Below are positions 12,649-18,269 of a DNA stretch of 18,269 nt, piece after piece. Numbering within the stretch: position 1 is the first letter of the stretch; each line of letters starts with the position of its first letter. The translations under genes were made by a program, and so were the position numbers. The stretch comes from an uncultured Eubacteriales bacterium (lineage in GTDB: Bacteria; Bacillota; Clostridia; Oscillospirales; Acutalibacteraceae). The stretch lies in assembly GCA_934726435.1 (NCBI GenBank), contig CAKVDR010000005.1:1-18269 (forward strand), in the 5' to 3' direction. The notes under the pieces were generated by a model. It was not told the DNA's origin. It saw nothing but the letters and a program-made list of their open reading frames with translations, and searched no databases.

Positions 12649-14652
12649 ATGAGTTTGCGTGATTGGAAAATTGGCAAAGTGGATATGCTCGAAGCGATGG
12701 AATGCTCGAAAAGGTGGAATGTGCCAGAAATTTGCGCGGCAATTTTGCTTGCAAGAGGAATAAATGATGAGGAAGTCAGCAATTTTTTGGATATGCCGGA
12801 GCATTTTGACCCGATGGAATTTACTGATATGGAAAAAGCGGTGAATATAATAGAATTCGCGGTTAGCAGCTCGCAGAAAATTTGTGTTTACGGCGATTAT
12901 GACGCTGACGGAATAACTTCAACTGCGCTTCTTTATAACTTTTTGAGAAGCAAAGGTGCCGAAGTTGTTTATTATATTCCAAACCGAGAAACTGAGGGCT
13001 ACGGGCTTAATTTAGAAGCTGTTAAAAAGCTTGCAAACGAAAGCGTGAAGCTTCTTATCACGGTGGATAACGGCGTTTCGGCTTATGAAGAAGTTAAGCT
13101 TGCAAAAGAGCTTGGTATGAAAGTGGTTATAACTGACCACCATAAGCTCCCTGAAGTTTTGCCGGAAGCTGACGCGATCATTAACCCTTGCAGGGAAACT
13201 TGGCTGAGCAAAAGCACGGATTTTTCAGGTGTGGGTGTTGTTTACAAGCTCACCCAGGCTATGGGAGCGGAAGAAAGATACATTGATTTAGCGGTTTTGG
13301 GAACTATCGGGGATTCAATGCCGATGTTTGGCCAATCAAGAAGAATCGTTAAAAAAGGCCTTGAATTGATTCAGCATTCGAAGATCAAAGGCGTGAAGGC
13401 ACTTATGGATGCAGTTGGACTAAAAAGTGGAAGCGTTTGTTCGACAGACCTTGCCTTTAAGGCTGTTCCGAGGATTAACGCAAGCGGAAGGATTGAATCA
13501 GCGCAAACAGCGATTAAACTTTTTATTGCTGAAGATGAAACTGAGTGCAGCGAACTTTGCCTTAAGCTCGAAAATCTTAATACTACTAGAAAAGAGATTG
13601 AAAAAGACATTTTAAAAGCCGTGGAAGAAGAAATAGATAAGAACCCTGCGAAGAAATTTGAAAATATCATTATCGTTTCGGGCGAAGGCTGGCATCATGG
13701 TGTTGTTGGAATAGTTGCTTCGAAAATCACCGATAAATATGGCAAACCCAGTATTATCATTTCTTTTTCAGGCGATGAAGCAAGGGGTTCGTGCAGGAGC
13801 GTTGAGGGCTTTTCGATTTATGACACTATCCTGGCGGGCAAAGATTATTTAACCAAATTTGGCGGGCATACTCTTGCTGCGGGGATTAACCTTAAAATCA
13901 AAGACATCGAAGACTTTTCGAAAATGGTTCTTGAGAGTGCGGCAAGTAACCCTCCGAGCGTTCCCGATCTTTTCGTGGATTTAGAACTTGATATGTTTTC
14001 TTTTTCGGTTGCAACTGCAGAGGCGCTTGATTTTCTTGAGCCTTTTGGAAATGGCAATCCAGAACCCATTTTTTGCATGAATAATTTAAGAATCGAAAGT
14101 ATAATAAGCATTGGCAAAGGCGGGCACATGAAACTCGTTTTTAAAAGTGATGGCAGGCGCGTTGAGATGCTTTATTTTAACAAATCGAGCGAAGAATTCT
14201 TGTTTAAAAAAGGCGAAATCGTTGACGTTGCTTTCACTCTTCACAAGAATGTTTTTAGGTCAAAAGTTACGGTTTCGGCTTTCATAGTGGATGTAAAACC
14301 TTCCGGCACTGACGTTAAAACCGCAATTTTGCAAAAGAGCATTTATGAAAAATTTAAAAGAAATGAAAAACTAAACGAAAACGAAATTTTTCTTTTAAGG
14401 CCGGTTAGAGAGGAATTTGCCAAAGTTTACAGGTATATCCTCAAAGGCGGAAGGTTGCGAGCTGATATAATCAGCCAGAAAATTTTTGGAAATACTTTGC
14501 ACTGCGGCAAAATTTATGTTATTTTAGACGTGCTTGAAGAAATGAATCTTGTTAAAACAACTTGGCTTGGCGATGAATTTAAAGTGGAAGTGATTAAAAG
14601 CGAAAACAAGGTTAATTTGGAAGATTCCAAGATTTTAAAGCAATTAAATTAA
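12649..14652 (+). CDS. recJ: Single-stranded-DNA-specific exonuclease RecJ
   Basis: RecJ degrades single-stranded DNA 5' to 3' in recombinational and mismatch repair. The 667-residue protein is longer than the E. coli form (577) and shorter than that of Bacillus (786), a length seen in many clostridia. The DHH phosphoesterase core has YGDYDADGITS (81-91), TVDNG (138-142), TDHH (162-165) and GTIGDS (218-223). The DHHA1 region has SGEGWHHGVVGIVA (344-357), the SCRSVEGF stretch and FGGHTLAAG (404-412). An OB-fold-like part (about 470-560) and a C-terminal helical domain follow. The metal-binding aspartates and histidines all appear intact. The start has AGGCGGG ahead of ATG 12649. In other Firmicutes apt often lies between recJ and rel; here rel follows directly. 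Confidence 0.95.
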   Translation: MSLRDWKIGKVDMLEAMECSKRWNVPEICAAILLARGINDEEVSNFLDMPEHFDPMEFTDMEKAVNIIEFAVSSSQKICVYGDYDADGITSTALLYNFLRSKGAEVVYYIPNRETEGYGLNLEAVKKLANESVKLLITVDNGVSAYEEVKLAKELGMKVVITDHHKLPEVLPEADAIINPCRETWLSKSTDFSGVGVVYKLTQAMGAEERYIDLAVLGTIGDSMPMFGQSRRIVKKGLELIQHSKIKGVKALMDAVGLKSGSVCSTDLAFKAVPRINASGRIESAQTAIKLFIAEDETECSELCLKLENLNTTRKEIEKDILKAVEEEIDKNPAKKFENIIIVSGEGWHHGVVGIVASKITDKYGKPSIIISFSGDEARGSCRSVEGFSIYDTILAGKDYLTKFGGHTLAAGINLKIKDIEDFSKMVLESAASNPPSVPDLFVDLELDMFSFSVATAEALDFLEPFGNGNPEPIFCMNNLRIESIISIGKGGHMKLVFKSDGRRVEMLYFNKSSEEFLFKKGEIVDVAFTLHKNVFRSKVTVSAFIVDVKPSGTDVKTAILQKSIYEKFKRNEKLNENEIFLLRPVREEFAKVYRYILKGGRLRADIISQKIFGNTLHCGKIYVILDVLEEMNLVKTTWLGDEFKVEVIKSENKVNLEDSKILKQLN

Positions 14653-14670
14653 ATGAAAGAAGTGAGTTAA

Positions 14671-16872
14671 ATGAGTGAATTTAAGGGTTATAACACTTAC
14701 AAGGAGCTTTTGAGTTTAATTGATCGCAGCGGGAAGAAATATAATCTTCGATTAATTGATGAAGCTTACAACGTTGCAAAGGAAGCTCATAAGAATCAGA
14801 AAAGAGTTTCAGGAATTCCTTACATTTTGCACCCTGTTTCAGTTGCTTACATACTTGTTGAGCTCGGCATGGATATTGACTCTGTTGTTGCAGCGCTTCT
14901 TCATGATGTTGTTGAAGATACTTCTGTTAAAAAGAAAGATATCGAAGAGCTTTTCGGTTCGGATATTTGCAATTTAGTTGATGGAGTTACAAAACTCAGG
15001 CAAATTCCTTCGAAATCGCCCGAAGAGCAGCAAGCTGAAAATTTGAGAAAAATGCTTCTTGCAATGTCGAAAGACATAAGAGTAATAATGATAAAACTTG
15101 CTGACAGGCTGCAAAATATGAGAACAATTCAGTGCATGCCCGTTCAAAAACAGCGCGATAAATCCCTTCAAAATATGGAAGTTTATGCTCCGATAGCTCA
15201 CAGACTGGGAATAAGAACTATTAAAGACGAAATTGAAGATATTTCTTTGAGGTGCCTTGACCCGATTGCTTTTGCGGAGGTTGAAAGCTCACTGGCTCTT
15301 TGCAAGGCGGATAGAGAAAACTTCATTGAGTCAATCAAGAAAAAAATAATGGATAAGGTTCAAAAAATAGTTCCGGATGTTTACATTGAGGGAAGAGTTA
15401 AAAGCGCCAACGAAATTTACAAGAAAATGTTCATAAAAGGCAAAAACCTCGATGAAATTTATGATATTTATGCCGTGAGGGTTATAGTTAACACCATAGG
15501 CGAGTGCTACAATGTTTTTGGGCTTATTCACGATATGTTTCAGCCGATTCCAAGGCGCTTTAAAGATTATATTTCAACTCCGAAAGCTAACATGTATCAG
15601 TCGCTTCACACTGTGGTCATAAGCAAAGACGGAACGCCCTTCGAAGTGCAGATAAGAACCTGGCAGATGCATAGAATGGCAGAATACGGTATCGCGGCGC
15701 ACTGGAAATACAAGCTTGACCGACTTGGCAGCAGCGGCTCATTTGGAGAATCGCTCTCATGGATTAGAAAACTCCTTGAAAATTACAAGAACATTGATGA
15801 CGTAACAGACATAACCACGAGCATTAAATCTGATTTAGTGCCGAAAGAGATTTTCATTTTAACTCCAAAAGGCGGTGTTGTGACGCTTCCTGCAAACTCA
15901 ACCGTTATAGATTTTGCTTATGCTATTCACACTGACCTTGGCAATAAACTCGTTGCGGCGAAGGTTGACCATAAAATAGTCCCGCTGACTTACACGCTGA
16001 AAACAGGCGAAATAGCCGAAGTTATCACAACGAAGGACCCGAAAAAAGGCCCAAGCAGAGACTGGATTAGCATTGTTAAAACCAGCGAAGCCCGAAGCAA
16101 AATTAAGCACTGGTTTAAGGTCCAGTGCAGGGAAGAAAACGTCAGGCAAGGCAAGGAAAAATTCGAACTTGAGCTTTCAAAAAACGGTATAACACTGCCA
16201 AGCGAAAAGATTTGCGAATTTTTGAAGCCAACTTTGCGTAAAAACCAATTTAGTACGCTTGAAGATTTCTTTGCGGCGGTTGGTTATGGCGGAATTCAGC
16301 TTTGGAAAATTATGCCAAGGCTCAAAAAAGAATTCGACAACATAACTGAAACTGAAAAAGAAAGAAGCAAACTTTCGAAAACCGGCGAAGTTGAAGTCCG
16401 TGAAGAAAAACCAAGCAAGCCGAGTAAAGGTGGCGACGTTATGGTGGACGGAATGAAGCATTGTTATGTTAGGTTTGCAAAGTGTTGCGGTCCGCTCCCG
16501 GGCGATGATATCATCGGGTTTATTACCAAAGGTTTTGGTGTTTCGGTGCACAAAAAAAGCTGCAAAAATGTTAATTTCACTGATGAAGAATCTAAAAAAC
16601 GGCTCATTAAAACTTCGTGGTGCGAAACCGTTAATAGTCTTTTTGACGTTTGCATAAAAGTAACTGCAAATTATTATGAAGACTTTTTAGCAAATTTAAC
16701 GAAGAAAATTTCAGGAATGAACGTGAAACTCATTTCGTTTAATTCAAAAATAACCGAGGATGATGAAATAGTTGCTTTTGTTACCGTTAGCGTTAAAAAT
16801 CCTGAGCAACTTAAGTTCGTAACTGACAACCTTGCAAGAATCGATAAAGTAATTGAAGTTAAGAGGGTTTAA
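14671..16872 (+). CDS. rel: Bifunctional (p)ppGpp synthetase/hydrolase Rel
   Basis: Rel makes and degrades the stringent-response alarmones pppGpp and ppGpp, responding to uncharged tRNA on the ribosome. The 733-residue protein has all domains. The hydrolase has His54, HDVVED (78-83) and KLADRLQNM (142-150), all intact. The synthetase has YDIYAVRV (264-271), RRFKDYISTPKANMYQS (295-311) and FEVQIRTWQMHRMAEYG (324-340). TGS lies at about 393-455, a zinc-finger domain contains KCCGPLPGD (604-612) with His627 and Cys631, and a C-terminal ACT domain starts near 658. The RFKD motif is the form found in bifunctional Rel/SpoT enzymes, not the EFDD of synthetase-only RelA. A weak AAGTGAG site lies ahead of the ATG, inside a five-codon open frame that fills the gap after recJ. 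Confidence 0.97.
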   Translation: MSEFKGYNTYKELLSLIDRSGKKYNLRLIDEAYNVAKEAHKNQKRVSGIPYILHPVSVAYILVELGMDIDSVVAALLHDVVEDTSVKKKDIEELFGSDICNLVDGVTKLRQIPSKSPEEQQAENLRKMLLAMSKDIRVIMIKLADRLQNMRTIQCMPVQKQRDKSLQNMEVYAPIAHRLGIRTIKDEIEDISLRCLDPIAFAEVESSLALCKADRENFIESIKKKIMDKVQKIVPDVYIEGRVKSANEIYKKMFIKGKNLDEIYDIYAVRVIVNTIGECYNVFGLIHDMFQPIPRRFKDYISTPKANMYQSLHTVVISKDGTPFEVQIRTWQMHRMAEYGIAAHWKYKLDRLGSSGSFGESLSWIRKLLENYKNIDDVTDITTSIKSDLVPKEIFILTPKGGVVTLPANSTVIDFAYAIHTDLGNKLVAAKVDHKIVPLTYTLKTGEIAEVITTKDPKKGPSRDWISIVKTSEARSKIKHWFKVQCREENVRQGKEKFELELSKNGITLPSEKICEFLKPTLRKNQFSTLEDFFAAVGYGGIQLWKIMPRLKKEFDNITETEKERSKLSKTGEVEVREEKPSKPSKGGDVMVDGMKHCYVRFAKCCGPLPGDDIIGFITKGFGVSVHKKSCKNVNFTDEESKKRLIKTSWCETVNSLFDVCIKVTANYYEDFLANLTKKISGMNVKLISFNSKITEDDEIVAFVTVSVKNPEQLKFVTDNLARIDKVIEVKRV

Positions 16873-16873
16873 A

Positions 16874-17491
16874 ATGGCAAAGATTAAAATTTTTAAAGTG
16901 GGCAGATTTAAAACTAATTGTTATCTCGTTTCGAACGATGAAGAAAATCGCTTTTTTCTCGTTGATCCAGGCGGGAAGATTAAGAATTTTGACATTTCTT
17001 CGTATAAAATAGATTATATTTTGCTCACTCACGGGCATTTTGATCACATTTCATATGCGGCGGAATATAAAGAACTAACAGGTGCGAAAATAGTTATTTC
17101 AAAATCCGAGGAGGATTTCATAAACGACGGCTTGCTTAACCTTTCATCCAGGTTCATGAAAGCCCACAAATTAAAAAGTTTTGAACCTGATATTCTTTGC
17201 AACGAAGGCGATGAAATTCCGTTTGCAGGAGAACCTATAAAAATTTTAAGTACTCCCGGGCACACAAAAGGCGGCGTTTGCTACATTTTCGAGAATAATA
17301 TTTTCTCGGGTGACACCCTTTTCAAAGGAACTTACGGCGCAACTAGCTTCCCGACGGGCAACAAAACTGAACTTGAAAATTCTTTATTAAAACTTGCGAA
17401 TCTTGAAGGAAATTTTAACATTTACCCCGGCCACAGTGAAATAACAAAACTTGACGATGAGAGAGAAGCAATTATTAAAAATAATTTTTAG
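16874..17491 (+). CDS. MBL-fold metallo-hydrolase (glyoxalase II-like)
   Basis: This 205-residue cytoplasmic protein belongs to the metallo-beta-lactamase superfamily, in the short hydroxyacylglutathione hydrolase-like branch. The binuclear metal site is complete: HGHFDH (53-58) gives His53, His55, Asp57 and His58, TPGHTKG gives His130, FSGDTLF gives Asp147, and YPGHSE gives His187. The stretch FKGTYGATSFPTGN is typical of this branch. The substrate is unknown; glutathione-based detoxification is uncertain in this group of bacteria. The ATG at 16874 is used because AGAGGG lies six bases ahead; it starts one base after the Rel stop, pointing to coupling. An MBL gene close to rel is common in Firmicutes, usually with dtd between them, and dtd is missing here. 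Confidence 0.92.
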   Translation: MAKIKIFKVGRFKTNCYLVSNDEENRFFLVDPGGKIKNFDISSYKIDYILLTHGHFDHISYAAEYKELTGAKIVISKSEEDFINDGLLNLSSRFMKAHKLKSFEPDILCNEGDEIPFAGEPIKILSTPGHTKGGVCYIFENNIFSGDTLFKGTYGATSFPTGNKTELENSLLKLANLEGNFNIYPGHSEITKLDDEREAIIKNNF

Positions 17492-17498
17492 ACGGATA

Positions 17499-17527
17499 TT
17501 GCAAAAATAGATTTTTTTAGCTATAAT
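17499..17527 (+). promoter_or_regulatory. Promoter of the zinc-ribbon gene
   Basis: TTGCAA (17499-17504) and TATAAT (17522-17527) are separated by exactly 17 bases, a near-consensus housekeeping promoter. It lies directly after the MBL-hydrolase stop. The start of transcription would be near 17534, about 25 bases before the chosen ATG. I see no terminator for the upstream run in the short gap, so read-through may also contribute. Confidence 0.8.
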
Positions 17528-17558
17528 ATATGAAAAAGTTAAAAGGGAGATGCTGACA

Positions 17559-17981
17559 ATGAAAACATTAGAAGATTTAATTTCAAAAGCAAAAGGAGCG
17601 GTCGACGTAATAGGTGAAAAAGCTGGCCAGTTTGCTTCTGTTTCTAAACTAAATTTAAAAGTCATGGACGCAAAAACTCAGCTCAAACACGAGCTCGAAA
17701 CTTTGGGAAAAATCGTTTATGAAAATTTCGGTGATGACATTCAAGACAGCGCTGAAGTTGCAACTCAAGTTCAAACCATTAAAGAACTTTACGCTAAAAT
17801 CGAAAGTCTTAAATCTCAAATCGCTTTCATGAAAAATAAAATTCTTTGCAAATCTTGCGGTAATCAAAATGAAGCGGGTTCGCTCTTTTGCGCTAAATGT
17901 GGTGAAAATCTCAAAGAAGAAGGCATGCCGATAGTTGAAGAAACAGACGAAGATGATGATTTCACTGAATTTGAAGACTAA
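17559..17981 (+). CDS. Coiled-coil zinc-ribbon protein of unknown function
   Basis: I cannot assign a function. The 140-residue soluble protein has no signal peptide or membrane segment. Residues 1-95 are mostly charged and helical, rich in Lys, Glu and Ala, with likely coiled coil at about 35-55 and 70-95. A zinc ribbon follows: CKSC (97-100), ten residues, then CAKC (111-114), and the tail (about 119-140) is very acidic. Proteins with this layout are frequent in clostridia, often annotated only as zinc-ribbon domain proteins. The ATG at 17559 is preferred over an in-frame ATG at 17550 because AAAGGGAG overlaps the latter and is correctly spaced for the former. It has its own promoter and precedes a sortase-like gene by 11 bases. 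Confidence 0.85.
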   Translation: MKTLEDLISKAKGAVDVIGEKAGQFASVSKLNLKVMDAKTQLKHELETLGKIVYENFGDDIQDSAEVATQVQTIKELYAKIESLKSQIAFMKNKILCKSCGNQNEAGSLFCAKCGENLKEEGMPIVEETDEDDDFTEFED

Positions 17982-17992
17982 AATTAAAGAGT

Positions 17993-18269
17993 GTGATTAA
18001 AATTTTAAGGAAAACTCTTAGAGTCGTTTCATCGCTGGTTTTGGTTGTGTCAATTGGAATTTTAGTGAAAATTTTAGTAATTGACAGCTATATTTCTCAA
18101 AAATCGGTTAGTGAGATTCAGGAATTATATCATCATCAAGACAATAATAACAACAACGAAAATGAAGAAACAAATGAGGAAAGTAATGAAAACAGCAAAT
18201 TTTCAGAGCTTCGCGAAATTAACTCCGAGATTTGCGGTTGGATTTCGATTTCTGGCACCAGAATAGACT
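17993..18269 (+). CDS. Class B-like sortase, N-terminal part (partial)
   Basis: The frame is open from a GTG at 17993 to the window edge and gives 92 residues. It begins with a short basic stretch (IKILRKTLR), then a membrane anchor (about residues 11-31, VVSSLVLVVSIGILVKILVI region), and a low-complexity linker rich in Asn and Glu (about 50-68). The next part, LREINSEICGWISISGTRID, matches the start of the class B sortase domain (I-N-x-x-I-x-G-W-I-x-I-x-G-T-x-I-D). Sortases join surface proteins to the cell wall by transpeptidation. The catalytic His, Cys and Arg lie beyond the window, so activity cannot be judged. The ribosome binding site (AAAGAG) is very close to the GTG, so the start is uncertain, but an in-frame TGA at 17972-17974 limits any extension. 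Confidence 0.75.
   Translation, partial: MIKILRKTLRVVSSLVLVVSIGILVKILVIDSYISQKSVSEIQELYHHQDNNNNNENEETNEESNENSKFSELREINSEICGWISISGTRID

Noticed and set aside
18081..18266. A 61-codon open frame at the right edge
   Set aside because: It lies in another frame inside the sortase-like gene, whose frame gives a recognisable domain start.
1..18269. Search for tRNA, rRNA, CRISPR, insertion sequences, phage genes or toxin-antitoxin pairs
   Set aside because: I saw no direct repeat arrays, terminal inverted repeats with transposases, or RNA gene sequence. Almost all of the window is covered by recognisable genes, and no gap exceeds 150 bases.

Overview
The window is ordinary, gene-dense chromosome from a low-GC Gram-positive bacterium, most likely an uncultured clostridial (Firmicutes/Bacillota) lineage. 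The evidence is AT-rich codon usage, strong AGGAGG-type ribosome binding sites, sigma-A-type promoters, a long bifunctional Rel (p)ppGpp enzyme, the der-plsY pairing, the recJ-rel-metallo-beta-lactamase order, and a class B-like sortase at the right edge. I see no phage, insertion sequence, tRNA, rRNA or CRISPR. The genus cannot be fixed from the sequence alone.

Layout. (1) Positions 1-149 hold the last 48 codons of a gene that reads as the C-terminus of glucose-6-phosphate isomerase (pgi). (2) A consensus promoter (TTGACA, 17 bp, TATAAT) overlapped by a 19-bp palindrome starts a plus-strand run: rpmF (ribosomal protein L32), der (double GTPase for ribosome assembly), plsY (glycerol-3-phosphate acyltransferase), a histidine-phosphatase family gene, and typA/bipA. 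A terminator-like hairpin with a GUGA loop lies between rpmF and der. A shared terminator lies after typA, where it meets the convergent uvrA. (3) uvrB-uvrA, the nucleotide excision repair pair, is on the minus strand with its own extended -10 promoter. (4) Divergent from uvrB, a plus-strand run codes for a NatA-type ABC ATPase, its ABC-2 permease, a TcdA/YgdL-type tRNA t6A dehydratase, RecJ, Rel and an MBL-fold hydrolase. (5) A new promoter (TTGCAA, 17 bp, TATAAT) drives a small coiled-coil zinc-ribbon protein, followed closely by the start of a sortase-like membrane protein that runs off the window.

The genes are mainly housekeeping: translation and ribosome assembly (L32, Der, TypA, the tRNA modification enzyme), phospholipid synthesis (PlsY), DNA repair (UvrA, UvrB, RecJ) and the stringent response (Rel). 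The less routine points are the regulatory signals around rpmF, the local gene order compared with other Firmicutes (rpmF away from its usual partners, a phosphatase after plsY, no apt or dtd around rel), and the uncharacterised zinc-ribbon protein paired with a sortase. I found no convincing new biological system here.
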